A DNA stretch of 64,000 bases from Candidatus Cloacimonas sp. (GTDB lineage: Bacteria; Cloacimonadota; Cloacimonadia; Cloacimonadales; Cloacimonadaceae), in the NCBI GenBank assembly GCA_023227825.1, contig JALOCJ010000005.1, positions 124,001-188,000 of the forward strand. The letters run 5' to 3'. The notes beneath the pieces are model-generated. The model made no database searches. It saw only the letters and a program-made list of their open reading frames with translations, and was not told the DNA's origin. Every line of letters begins with the position of its first letter. Positions within the stretch are counted from its first letter, which is position 1. This document shows positions 8,867 to 18,231 of this stretch, one piece after another. The translations under genes and the position numbers were made by a program.

Positions 8867-8908
8867 AATCCCTAAATAAAAACAAAATAAAGAATAAGGA
8901 AGTGTAAA

Positions 8909-9613
8909 ATGACTGCAAAACCTCAAATCAAAGCCATCATCTTTGATCTTGATGGCACTTTAATTGACAGCATTGTTGATATCGCAGGTGCGATGAATGC
9001 TGCTTTAAAAGAACTTGGTTATCCTGAACATCCGGTAGAGGCATATAAATTCTTTATCGGCGACGGTCAAATGGAATTAGCAAGAAAAGTTCTCCCGGAA
9101 GATAAAAGAACCCCGGAAAATATTGAAACTCTTGCTAAAAAATTCTGGGATAATTACGATATTCAATGGTATCTGCATACCAATATTTTCCCTGGTGTGC
9201 TGTATCTGATTCAGTTAGCTGTAGCTCGCAAAATGAAGCTGGCAATTCTTTCCAATAAGCCACATTATTTTACGAAAAAGATGATTCGTCATTTCTTTCG
9301 GGGAGCAATGATTCGTCATACGAAAAATCCTTTTGGTGTTTACAGCGGTGAAGAACCTGATAAACCCAAAAAACCCGATCCCACTGTAGCTCTGGAACTT
9401 GCCAAACGCTTAATTGTAAAACCGCAATATGTTGCCTTGGTTGGAGATAGTGTTGTGGATATTAAAACCGCAAAAAACGCGGGAATGATTGCTATTGGAG
9501 CCGCCTGGGGTTATGGTAATAAGAAAGACCTTCAAGATGCCGGAGCTGATTTGATTTTTGACAGCCCGACAGAGATGTCCACATATTCTGATTCTCAACC
9601 CCTTTGTCCATGA
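8909..9613 (+). CDS. HAD-superfamily phosphatase, phosphoglycolate phosphatase-like
   Basis: This 234-residue haloacid-dehalogenase hydrolase has all four motifs. They are DLDGTLIDS with the nucleophile and acid Asp near the N terminus, ILSNKP (motif II Ser), KKPDP (motif III Lys), and GDSVVDIKTAKNAG (motif IV Asp pair). The helical cap between motifs I and II gives the C1-type Gph/PGP shape. The likely substrate is a small phosphate ester such as 2-phosphoglycolate, though HAD specificity cannot be read from sequence. The stop overlaps the next start as ATGA. Confidence 0.88.
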   Translation: MTAKPQIKAIIFDLDGTLIDSIVDIAGAMNAALKELGYPEHPVEAYKFFIGDGQMELARKVLPEDKRTPENIETLAKKFWDNYDIQWYLHTNIFPGVLYLIQLAVARKMKLAILSNKPHYFTKKMIRHFFRGAMIRHTKNPFGVYSGEEPDKPKKPDPTVALELAKRLIVKPQYVALVGDSVVDIKTAKNAGMIAIGAAWGYGNKKDLQDAGADLIFDSPTEMSTYSDSQPLCP

Positions 9614-10026
9614 AAAGTTATCGCCGGGAATTGCATTTTAGAACTGATAAACGCAGGGACTTTATAAACATAACTCCGCTGGTAAGAAATGCTGTACACG
9701 AAAGCGGAATAAAAGATGGATTGTGCCTGGTAAATTCTATGCACATTACATCTTCCGTGTTTATTAATGATGATGAAAAAGGTCTCCATAGCGATTTTGA
9801 GACCTGGCTGGAAAAATTGGCTCCGGAAAAACCCTATTCCCAATATCGCCATAACGGTTTTGAAGATAATGCCGATGCTCATTTGAAAAGACAAATTATG
9901 GGCAGAGAAGTTGTTGTTGCCATAACCAACGGTGAATTGGATTTCGGAACCTGGGAACAGATATTCTATGGTGAATTTGATGGTATGCGTGATAAACGAG
10001 TTTTAGTAAAAATTATCGGAGAATAG
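9610..10026 (+). CDS. YjbQ/UPF0047 family protein
   Basis: This 138-residue protein has the YjbQ signatures NSMHITSSVFINDDE and GELDFGTWEQIFYGEFDG. Some members have weak thiamine-phosphate synthase activity; the true role is unclear. I use the ATG at 9610, which overlaps the HAD stop as ATGA; a TTG at 9604 is also in frame. Coupling to the phosphatase suggests joint expression. A strong terminator follows 60 bases downstream. Confidence 0.9.
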   Translation: MKSYRRELHFRTDKRRDFINITPLVRNAVHESGIKDGLCLVNSMHITSSVFINDDEKGLHSDFETWLEKLAPEKPYSQYRHNGFEDNADAHLKRQIMGREVVVAITNGELDFGTWEQIFYGEFDGMRDKRVLVKIIGE

Positions 10027-10087
10027 AAAGCTTATTACCGATTAAGCGTATACAAGATACAGTAAGCATAAAGATTACAGATTATAT

Positions 10088-10113
10088 GAAGCCCGAAGTA
10101 ATTTTCGGGCTTC
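10088..10113. terminator. rho-independent style terminator
   Basis: A perfect 10-bp stem (gaagcccgaa / ttcgggcttc) with a six-base loop is followed by atcattttt. It lies between the + strand YjbQ gene and the - strand barrel gene, so it may serve both. A smaller hairpin, cctgc-ttat-gcagg, lies at 10162-10175. Confidence 0.8.
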
Positions 10114-10208
10114 ATCATTTTTGATATGTTCTTTTTTTTACTGCTTTTTTATATTTGGATTCCTGCTTATGCAGGTTAAAAAAAAGGATTTTCTCTTTGA
10201 AAATGATA

Positions 10209-10832
10209 TTATTTAAAAAAGTAGTAAATTCCTACCTGGGGAATATACATTTTAATTTCACTTTCCTCATCAACTGTGAGAGGCAATTCCACCGTACAAT
10301 GAAAATTCTGTCCCAAATTAAAATCAAAACCTAAGCCGAAACCAAAATAATATGCATAGTCACTATCCCATTTTTTTCTTTCCGGATGGTCTTTTATAAG
10401 TGTATAATGTGTCCAATCCACCATTTGATAATCAATTTCATATTGCCGGATGAAAGAACTGAGCAGAGAGCCACCCGCAACAATATAAAATCTGCCTACC
10501 TGATTAGTATCTAAAGTCCGCACATAATTAATTGCAGAACTTAGCTTTGTTTTGCGTCCATTTTCAGTAATAGTGATAATAGAAGCACCATTATAATTGC
10601 CATAAATAGAGTTATTAATTTCTTTAGAGCCGGAAGTAAATCCCCCTAAAGTAACTTGTAAGCCACTTTTATTATAATATTTACGATAGCTGAAACCATT
10701 TCCGGAGATAGTTCCGAAATGAAAACCCAAACCGGTATTTCGGCTTTCTTCCTTAAGTTTGCTGCTCTGTGTTTGCCCCTGGCTTAAACAAACAACGAAT
10801 AACAACACTACGATCACTAATAACCTCTTCAC
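10209..10832 (-). CDS. predicted small outer-membrane beta-barrel protein
   Basis: This 207-residue protein starts with a signal peptide (LLVIVVLLFVVCLSQGQ). It then has beta-rich, aromatic-alternating sequence such as LGFHFGTISGNGFSYRKYYN, AYYFGFGLGFDFN and the terminal YIPQVGIYYFFK. The glycine- and aromatic-rich strands suggest an 8-strand barrel. I do not recognise a specific family. It stands alone between two intergenic gaps and its function is unknown. Confidence 0.6.
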   Translation of the reverse strand: MKRLLVIVVLLFVVCLSQGQTQSSKLKEESRNTGLGFHFGTISGNGFSYRKYYNKSGLQVTLGGFTSGSKEINNSIYGNYNGASIITITENGRKTKLSSAINYVRTLDTNQVGRFYIVAGGSLLSSFIRQYEIDYQMVDWTHYTLIKDHPERKKWDSDYAYYFGFGLGFDFNLGQNFHCTVELPLTVDEESEIKMYIPQVGIYYFFK

Positions 10833-11197
10833 TTTTATTTGCTCCTTCTATTAATAATTTCTTTCTGTATTAGGACAGCATAGCTAGCAAATTCTATTCC
10901 TTTATCCTGCCTAAGCAAGTTAGAATCCACTTAGTTTTAGCAACTTATTAACAAGTTAATCAGTTTTCTTTTTCGGCAAAGGATTACTTTACTCTGTTTA
11001 TTACACTTTGTGGCACTTACTTTGCTAAAGCAAAGTCCTTTCCTGCTTGACAGTAATAACCTTTGAATTATTAAGGCACGAAAAAGGATTAAGAATGATA
11101 AACAACCATTCATTCCTGTGAAGGCAGGAATCCCTATTGATTACATCGTTTTCAAGATTTAAATTATATTAGGTGAGATTAGATAAGGATTTTTAAG
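10833..11197. other. 365-bp gap with small palindromes and a possible promoter
   Basis: No gene is seen here. The gap holds a perfect 8-bp inverted repeat with a 2-base loop (actttgct-aa-agcaaagt, 11019-11036) and another hairpin (attcctg...caggaat, 11112-11131). A promoter-like TTGACA at 11047-11052 is followed after 16 bases by TATTAA (11069-11074), facing the epimerase gene. The first two look like dispersed palindromes rather than terminators. Confidence 0.4.
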
Positions 11198-12250
11198 ATG
11201 AAAATAGCACAAATTGTGGGAGCCCGACCTCAATTTATAAAATTGGCTCCTCTTTCCCGGGAAGTTAGAAAACGCCATCAGGAAATAATTATTCACAGCG
11301 GTCAGCATTATGACCGGCAAATGAATGAGGTCTTTTTCCAGGATTTGGATATTCCCGCTCCGGATTATAATCTTAATGTCGGTTCAGGTAGTCAAGGTAT
11401 CCAAACAGCAAATATATTGAGTGCTTTAGAGCCGGTTTTAAGAGAAGAAAAACCGGAACTGGCAATTGTTTATGGGGATACCAATACAACGCTGGCAGGA
11501 GCTTTGGCGGCTGCTAAACTGGGAATAAAAACTGCTCATATAGAAGCAGGATTGCGCAGTTACAATAAAAGTATGCCGGAAGAAATAAACAGAATCGTAG
11601 CTGATCATCTAAGCGATATTTTATTAGCTCCTACAGAAACAGCTTTGCAAAATGCCGCCAAAGAAGGTCTGGAAAAAAAAACATTTCTGGTGGGTGATAT
11701 TATGGTGGATTCACTTTCCTTCGGAATCAGGAAAGCAGAAAAAGCATCAAATGTCTTATCAACTTTGCAGCTGGAGAATAAAAACTACTGTCTGTTGACC
11801 CTGCATAGACCTTATAATGTAGATTCTCCCGATAATTTATATCATATTCTCTCAGGATTGGATAAATTACAGCAACTGATAATTTTCCCGGTTCATCCCC
11901 GAACACTTAATATTCTTAAGCAGATAAAGGAAATAAAGTTCAGTAACATCCGTTTTATAGAACCCCAGGCATATCTTGATTTTTTACTTTTAATGCAACA
12001 CTCACAAATGATTTTTACTGATTCTGGAGGAATTCAGAAAGAGGCATATATTTTAAAAAAGCCCTGTGTAACTCTTCGTCCCGAAACAGAATGGCTGGAA
12101 ACAGTTCAAAGCGGATGGAATCTTCTGCTGTCTGTAAATTCAGGGCATTTTCCTTTGGCAATAAATGATTTTAAGCCCCCTGTTGAACATCCTGATATCT
12201 TCGGTAAAAATGTAGCCAAAAAAATAATGCAGTTGCTGGAAAATAAATAG
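11198..12250 (+). CDS. wecB: UDP-N-acetylglucosamine 2-epimerase (non-hydrolysing)
   Basis: This 350-residue cytosolic enzyme interconverts UDP-GlcNAc and UDP-ManNAc for surface polysaccharides. Family motifs appear in order: GARPQFIKLAPL at the N terminus, IHSGQHYD, VYGDTNTTLAGALAA, HIEAGLRSYNKSMPEEINR (catalytic Asp/Glu/His region), LTLHRPYNVD, and the C-terminal TDSGGIQKEAY with a RPETEW element. Length is slightly short of the usual 370 but complete. A taaggattttt site precedes the ATG. It stands alone, with no other polysaccharide genes beside it. Confidence 0.95.
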   Translation: MKIAQIVGARPQFIKLAPLSREVRKRHQEIIIHSGQHYDRQMNEVFFQDLDIPAPDYNLNVGSGSQGIQTANILSALEPVLREEKPELAIVYGDTNTTLAGALAAAKLGIKTAHIEAGLRSYNKSMPEEINRIVADHLSDILLAPTETALQNAAKEGLEKKTFLVGDIMVDSLSFGIRKAEKASNVLSTLQLENKNYCLLTLHRPYNVDSPDNLYHILSGLDKLQQLIIFPVHPRTLNILKQIKEIKFSNIRFIEPQAYLDFLLLMQHSQMIFTDSGGIQKEAYILKKPCVTLRPETEWLETVQSGWNLLLSVNSGHFPLAINDFKPPVEHPDIFGKNVAKKIMQLLENK

Positions 12251-12309
12251 AAATTGCCATCGCTGTTTTTTCCAAACATTCGGTGGAGACAATTCTGAGA
12301 CAAACTATT

Positions 12310-15300
12310 TTATCTTACAACGCGCTGAGCTATAATCTTAAAGAACTTCTTCTCCGCAGTTAAAGAGGTCTCCCAATAAGTTTCAGAAGTTGAACCAACA
12401 GGTAAAAAAGAACCTTGAGGTGTGTCCGCAGCATAAATAACATAGTTATTGGCGTAAGGAACAACATTCCAGGATATTCTAACATTGTTGTCCTGAATTT
12501 GTAATTGCACTTGGGGTTGATTGATAGCAGGTACATAAACTCCAATCAGCATAAAAGGATCTTGAGAGGCACAAAGAGGCAGGGTAACATTCCGATTGGT
12601 AACATCTGTAGCCGATATCCAATAAAAAAGAGTATCTCCAATAACCGGAGCTGTAAGGTTAATTAACCAATTTCCGTTGCTTTGTAAGCTCAGGTTGCTA
12701 TTTTGCCAAATTCCGTTTTTTCCCGTTTTCCAGGAAATGTATGTTCCACTTTGGTTCAGAGCATTAGTATGGGCAATATTCACATTAAAAGTAAGAGTTT
12801 GTAAAACCGAAGAAGGAACCGGAGGAAAGTGCTTAACGGAAATCATCTGATTGTCAAAAATAGTATTAACTCTACAGTGAATGGCATCGGTGGACTCAAA
12901 ATTGCTGTATGAATAACCTGTTACAGTATAACCAGGCATTGCATTTTGATAAGCAAGAAGAGCTGCAGCATCATTGGCAGTTCCCATTAAGGGAACATAA
13001 ATATGTTTATTAAAGATAAAGGAATTGGTATAGGGTTCATCATTAGAAGTATTGACTCTGAAAATTTTATAGGGAGTACCGTAACTGGAGAGTTTTGTTT
13101 GCCACTGAGCTACAACTGCTTCAATAGCACTATATTGAGGATGGTTTGTCGGCACACTGCGAATAAGAACTTTATCTACATCCAATAGTTTTGCCCAACA
13201 GTCAATATGGTTTATATATGTATTATTGGGATCCGGATACAATTGATAATCAGTAACTCCAAGATAGTTGTTAAACATAGTATTTATAGCATTCTGACTG
13301 TGAGTAGCATTTTCCGTTAAAACCAGGTTTGTACTCATTGCTTTGCCCTGCCCGTCAGTCATTATATTGCCACCTGAATGAGTAATATCCATCTGAGAAA
13401 TATTTACTCCCAGGTAATTAGCTATCGCTGAAGGAACAGCATCATCATCAGGACGGGGACGATTGTAAATAAAATCAACTAACTGCATATTATTATCACC
13501 ATCCATAATCGTCCAGGGACCGTAATCTCTTATCCAATAGGAATCGTTATTGGTAATTATATAACGCACATTAGCCATATTAATGCCATTGGCAGAAAGT
13601 TCCGAATTACAGGTTGCCTGTGAGGAACTGGAAACAATTACATACAGGAGTCCATTATTAGATAAATCAGCTATCATTGTATAAGGCAAACCTACAGGAT
13701 AACGAATTATTGAACCTTTAGCCGGTTCCCATTCTGCTACAAAACGAGGTTGTTCTGGAGCAGGAGTATTTATTTGGGACAATGTTCCTATGTAAGTTAC
13801 TCTATTAAAAGCAGTAACTGTTACAGTATAAGTGATTTCTCCTATCGGAGGATTAGTAAAATTTACTGCTGCTATGCCATTGCTGTTGGTAAATGCTTTG
13901 CCGTAAATAGTATTATTATAAGTTAATGCTACCAAAGCACCTGCCACTCCTGTAGAGACAGAAACACTATTTGTTCCAGTATATATGGATGCAGGATGAT
14001 TAACTGTCATTGCTAAAGGGGTTTTTGAACGAATTTGCAAAGAGGCATCCCCGAAAATATTCCAGGTCTTAAACATATTTACACCATCAGAACCATAAAC
14101 ATCCATCATTTTACAAGAACCGTTATAATACAAACCACCTAAAGTAGTATGGGTTTCAGCAATTAGTAAGTCGGTAACTTCATCTTGCGCTCTCATCGGA
14201 GAATTCCAGGATTGATTTATGGAACTGGCATAAATGCCAACAGCACCTCCTCCATGGGTATTTCTCATCCATGCTTCTGCAAAACAGGTAGTAGAAACAA
14301 AATTACCGTTTACACAGGCAACATCCATTATGAAAGGAACTTTATTGCCATTAGTAAGGTCTGAAGCATTAGTATTGCTAAAACCTGTTGTTACCCAATA
14401 ATTATCAGCACCGTGACCTACATAGTTTATAAAACCACGCCCGTTATTTACATTGGTAGTTACTGTGGAAGCTGAGGCACCTGGATCATATATTTGATCA
14501 ACACTCGTATAACCATAATTTAGAAGATCAGTCCGAATCAAATTCATATGTTGAATATCGCTTTCTCCATTATCACCCTGACCTCCACCTCCTTCAGCAG
14601 AGGCAATTCCCATTGCTTGGGAAAGCCAGGTAGCAGAGGTATTTAAATCTTTTTCATAGAAAATGGTTTTATTTACCTGAGCAATAACATCTGCAGTTGT
14701 TTGTGCTGAAAACCTGCCAATAAAGATATCCGGATAATTATCACTACCTGCTACAAGAGAAAGACCGGGATCGCTTCCTCCTCCAAAATAAGAAAGAGAT
14801 GGAATTTGAGGGGCATCACCTACAAGTTGCACAAAAGTAAGAGAATTATCAGCATTGTAACGATTTTGAATATAGGTTTTAAGTTGACTGGCAGTTGTGC
14901 CGATAGTGCTGAATTCAACTAACTCCGTATCTATACCTTTCTGCTTTTTCCAATTAATATAAGGAGCGATCTGAGAAAGAAAATTCGTATGACAGATAAC
15001 CAGTAATTTACCGTAGGAATCATCCACAGGAGTATAACGATAGGAATTCCAGTTCAGGAAATGGTTTTCATAGAGAGTATAAAAACTCCGGGAGATAGAA
15101 ATTCGGGAACGGTTGAAAGTGTTCACGCTATCAGTTCCTTTATTATATACTCTCACTTTAAAATAAGTATAAACTCTTAAAGAACCGGTAACAGGATTAT
15201 AGGCAAAGGGATTGGTTAAAACAGTTATTCCCCGAAAATCCCTTAAAATATAAGGTTCCGACAAATTTGCAATTGTATTGGGATAATAAAAGGGCTCCTC

Positions 15301-15711
15301 ATATACATTACCAAATGTGTAAGGAACTTTAGCGGGATCTATATCACGCGTAATAACTCCTTTGGAAGGAGCTACTTTTATTGCATAGTCCTTAAATTCA
15401 ATATCAAAAACCTCAATCGCCATCAATGCCTGATCAGGAATAATGATACTTCTGTTAAGAACGGGGAGTTCAGGAAAACCTTTATCTTGAGTTATTCCTT
15501 CTTTAGGTAGACGAATTTGATACCAGTCCTCACCTTCTATAGTGATTTTATTTTTCTCAAATTCACTTATCCGGTATTCCAGAATGGTTTCCTTGTCATT
15601 ATCACTAAGCAAGATTATGGAATTTTTACTATTACCTTCAGCAAGCAATTCTGCACTTAAGCTAAAAGACAGGAGCAGAAAGAGTCCTGATAATATCACC
15701 AATTTTTTCAT
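12310..15711 (-). CDS. secreted gingipain-like C25 peptidase fused to a peptidylarginine deiminase domain
   Basis: This 1133-residue exported protein has a signal peptide (residues about 1-20), a gingipain propeptide-like region (about 40-220), and a C25 cysteine peptidase domain (about 230-560). Catalytic His433 lies in NYVGHGADNYW and Cys466 in MDVACVNGNF, the same 33-residue spacing as in P. gingivalis RgpB. An Ig-like segment (about 565-650) follows. A Porphyromonas-type agmatine/peptidylarginine deiminase domain comes next (about 655-970), with Asp729 (WIRDYGPW), His835/Asp837 (NHIDCW) and Cys946 (AIHCRVN). The D-H distance of 106 equals that in PPAD. A final FN3-like domain (about 1050-1130) ends in FFKIIAQRVVR. 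No clear T9SS tail motif is seen. In P. gingivalis these two activities are separate, cooperating proteins; here they share one chain. Substrate specificity (Arg or other) cannot be read from sequence. Confidence 0.9.
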   Translation of the reverse strand: MKKLVILSGLFLLLSFSLSAELLAEGNSKNSIILLSDNDKETILEYRISEFEKNKITIEGEDWYQIRLPKEGITQDKGFPELPVLNRSIIIPDQALMAIEVFDIEFKDYAIKVAPSKGVITRDIDPAKVPYTFGNVYEEPFYYPNTIANLSEPYILRDFRGITVLTNPFAYNPVTGSLRVYTYFKVRVYNKGTDSVNTFNRSRISISRSFYTLYENHFLNWNSYRYTPVDDSYGKLLVICHTNFLSQIAPYINWKKQKGIDTELVEFSTIGTTASQLKTYIQNRYNADNSLTFVQLVGDAPQIPSLSYFGGGSDPGLSLVAGSDNYPDIFIGRFSAQTTADVIAQVNKTIFYEKDLNTSATWLSQAMGIASAEGGGGQGDNGESDIQHMNLIRTDLLNYGYTSVDQIYDPGASASTVTTNVNNGRGFINYVGHGADNYWVTTGFSNTNASDLTNGNKVPFIMDVACVNGNFVSTTCFAEAWMRNTHGGGAVGIYASSINQSWNSPMRAQDEVTDLLIAETHTTLGGLYYNGSCKMMDVYGSDGVNMFKTWNIFGDASLQIRSKTPLAMTVNHPASIYTGTNSVSVSTGVAGALVALTYNNTIYGKAFTNSNGIAAVNFTNPPIGEITYTVTVTAFNRVTYIGTLSQINTPAPEQPRFVAEWEPAKGSIIRYPVGLPYTMIADLSNNGLLYVIVSSSSQATCNSELSANGINMANVRYIITNNDSYWIRDYGPWTIMDGDNNMQLVDFIYNRPRPDDDAVPSAIANYLGVNISQMDITHSGGNIMTDGQGKAMSTNLVLTENATHSQNAINTMFNNYLGVTDYQLYPDPNNTYINHIDCWAKLLDVDKVLIRSVPTNHPQYSAIEAVVAQWQTKLSSYGTPYKIFRVNTSNDEPYTNSFIFNKHIYVPLMGTANDAAALLAYQNAMPGYTVTGYSYSNFESTDAIHCRVNTIFDNQMISVKHFPPVPSSVLQTLTFNVNIAHTNALNQSGTYISWKTGKNGIWQNSNLSLQSNGNWLINLTAPVIGDTLFYWISATDVTNRNVTLPLCASQDPFMLIGVYVPAINQPQVQLQIQDNNVRISWNVVPYANNYVIYAADTPQGSFLPVGSTSETYWETSLTAEKKFFKIIAQRVVR

Positions 15712-15789
15712 AAAGAATCCTTTACCCCTTCACAGGAACTATTTTCCTTCTCAGGAATGATAATCCTTGATTAGCTGTTATAATTATAT

Positions 15790-18231
15790 TTAAACTTCTT
15801 TTTTTGTATCTTCTTCCACTTGTTCCGATTCAGGTATGTTTTCCTCTTCTGTTTTTTCCACAACAGGTATTACTGTTATTTTGGCTTCTTCATTTTCTTT
15901 TTCTTCTTGCCCAATTTTTTCAGATTCTGTTTCCTCTTCTGAAGTTTCAATTTCAACGGGTATTTCTTCTGCTATTATTTGTTCCGGTTCAGGCATTTCT
16001 CCAGGTTCAGGTTCTGCTGTAATTTGAATTTCTACAGTTTCGGTTTCTTTGATTTCCGAAATAATATCCTCTTCCTTTTCAGCTTCTTTTGTTTCTTCCC
16101 GTTCTTCTATTGGAATCTGAATTTCTTCTGTTCTTGTCTGTTCCGGTTCGGGTATTTTTTCCTCTTTTAACTCTATAGTTTCTTGTGTTTTTTCTTTTAA
16201 GAATTCTGCTTTTTCAAGGATAATTTCTTTTTCTTCAGGTTTGGTTGTTTCATCCTGTTCTATTTTTTGTGCTGATTTCTTTTCGCGAATTTCTTTTTCC
16301 TGTTTTTTCTTTTGTTGGCGAGCTACTTTTTCCCGCATATATTGTTCATGCAGGGTGATATATTCTTCCTGCAATTTGGGATCGCGAGAGAAGAAAAATG
16401 CTTTAACAGAAAGAATTAAACGCCGATTTTCCATATCCAGTTCTATAACTTTTAAGGGTAGTTCTTCTCCAATATAAAAGGCATCTTCACTATGTTCAAG
16501 CTTGGGGATTGCCAAATGTGAAACAGGAACAAAACCCTCTACAACATCATTATTCACAGGAATATCCACTAACACGCCTTTAGGTATCAGTTTACTGATT
16601 TTACCTTTTATTTCAGTATTAATAGGTAAATATTGGTCTAATGTCTCCCAGGGGTCAGGAAACAGCTGTTTAACACCTAAAGCAACACGATGTTGAGCTC
16701 TGTCTATTAAAAGAACTTTTGCTTCAACTTCCTGATTTTTTCTGTATACTTCGCGAGGATGGTAAATTCTTTTAGTCCAGCTAATATCAGAAATATGAAT
16801 CAAACCGTCAATACCTTCTTCAATTTCCACAAAAGCACCAAAAGCAGTTAAACTTTTAATTCTACGAGTTAAAATTGTTCCAATGGGATAGCGGTCTTCA
16901 ATTGTGAGCCAGGGATTGGGTTCCATCTGTTTCATACCGAGAGATATGCGTTTATTTTCTTTATCAATATCCAGCACTATAGCATTGATTGTTTCGCCGA
17001 TTTTTAAGAATTTATGGGCATCAGTAATCCTTTTTGTCCAGCTCATTTCCGAAATATGCACCAGACCTTCAACGCCTGGTTCAAGTTCTACAAAAGCTCC
17101 GAAGGGTTTTATATTTACAACTTTACCGGTTACTCTGCTGCCTTCGGGATATTTAATTTCTATGTTTTCCCAGGGATGAGGAACCAGTTGTTTCATACCC
17201 AGGGAAATTTTATTTGTTTCAGGATCAAAATTTATTACTTTCACTTTTACTTTATCACCAATTTGGAGCATTTCTGAAGGATGATTAATTCTACCCCAGC
17301 TCATATCTGTCAGATGCAAGAGACCGTCAATACCACCTAAATCAATAAAGGCACCATATTGAGTGATATTTTTCACTTCCCCGTCCAATTCAGAATCTAT
17401 CTGAATTTTTCTCAGTAATTCCTGTCTTTTCTGTTCTGCTTCTTCTTCCAAAACCTGGCGCCTGGAAAGAATTATGTTATGATGTTCCTCATCAATATTC
17501 ACAACTTTGAAAAGTAATTCTTTACCGATAAATTGATCAAGATTGGGAATCGGTTTTAAGGACATCTGCGAACCGGGTAAAAATGCCTCTATACCTAAAA
17601 CATCAACAATCATACCACCTTTAACACGCCGGCGAATTACTCCATTTAATGAAGTGTGATCTGTGTGTGCCTGTTTGATTCGTTCAATGTTTATCAGGTA
17701 ATCGGCTTTCTTTTTGGAGAGCAGCAATTTGCCTTCCCCGTTTTCAATTTCATTAATATACACTTTTATCACGGAATTAAGTTCCGGAACTCCGGTGTAG
17801 GCAAATTCGGAAATTGGAATAATACCTTCAGATTTAAATCCAATATCCACACGGACATCCTTATCGGAAATGTCCACAACCGTACCCTCAATAATTTCAC
17901 CTTTTTTGAAACTGGAGAACGATTCTTCATACATTGAAAGCATTGCTTGATGCTCTTTTTCTTCCTGAGTAAGCTCCTTCTTTTCCTGATCAGGTTTCAT
18001 TTCCGGAGCTTTTTCTTCAGGTTCTGTCTTTTCAGAGACCTCTGTTTCGGGCTCTTTACTTAACATTTCTTCGGGAATAGCAATTGAGGGTTCTTCTTCT
18101 TTGGTTTCTTCCTCAACTGGAGATTTGGACATTTTGCCTTCACCGACGCTTAAAACGGTTTCTACTTCAGGATTAGTATCTTCCGTATCTTTGCCTTCGG
18201 GCAGGACTGTGTTTTGATCATGTATTAACAT
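15790..18231 (-). CDS. rpsA: 30S ribosomal protein S1, with long acidic extensions
   Basis: This 813-residue RNA-binding protein has six S1 domains (about residues 110-178, 195-262, 278-348, 363-433, 450-520, 535-612). Repeated cores include GAFIDLGGIDGLLHLTDMSW and GAFVELEPGVEGLVHISEMSW. S1 brings mRNA to the 30S subunit. Two features are unusual: a Glu/Pro/Lys-rich N-terminal arm of about 109 residues, and a low-complexity Glu/Lys/Pro tail of about 198 residues after the sixth domain. Ordinary six-domain S1 is near 560 residues. The ATG lies inside the end of the cmk-ispH gene (7-base overlap) behind an AAGGAGGA site, so the two are coupled. Confidence 0.95.
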   Translation of the reverse strand: MLIHDQNTVLPEGKDTEDTNPEVETVLSVGEGKMSKSPVEEETKEEEPSIAIPEEMLSKEPETEVSEKTEPEEKAPEMKPDQEKKELTQEEKEHQAMLSMYEESFSSFKKGEIIEGTVVDISDKDVRVDIGFKSEGIIPISEFAYTGVPELNSVIKVYINEIENGEGKLLLSKKKADYLINIERIKQAHTDHTSLNGVIRRRVKGGMIVDVLGIEAFLPGSQMSLKPIPNLDQFIGKELLFKVVNIDEEHHNIILSRRQVLEEEAEQKRQELLRKIQIDSELDGEVKNITQYGAFIDLGGIDGLLHLTDMSWGRINHPSEMLQIGDKVKVKVINFDPETNKISLGMKQLVPHPWENIEIKYPEGSRVTGKVVNIKPFGAFVELEPGVEGLVHISEMSWTKRITDAHKFLKIGETINAIVLDIDKENKRISLGMKQMEPNPWLTIEDRYPIGTILTRRIKSLTAFGAFVEIEEGIDGLIHISDISWTKRIYHPREVYRKNQEVEAKVLLIDRAQHRVALGVKQLFPDPWETLDQYLPINTEIKGKISKLIPKGVLVDIPVNNDVVEGFVPVSHLAIPKLEHSEDAFYIGEELPLKVIELDMENRRLILSVKAFFFSRDPKLQEEYITLHEQYMREKVARQQKKKQEKEIREKKSAQKIEQDETTKPEEKEIILEKAEFLKEKTQETIELKEEKIPEPEQTRTEEIQIPIEEREETKEAEKEEDIISEIKETETVEIQITAEPEPGEMPEPEQIIAEEIPVEIETSEEETESEKIGQEEKENEEAKITVIPVVEKTEEENIPESEQVEEDTKKEV

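Noticed and set aside
12360..12545. Short frame within the C25-deiminase gene in another phase
   Set aside because: The main frame is intact across this stretch; the short frame is a shadow, not a frameshift.
15804..16170. Phe-rich + strand frames opposite the S1 tail
   Set aside because: They are the complement of Glu/Lys-rich codons (gaa, aaa) and have no start context.
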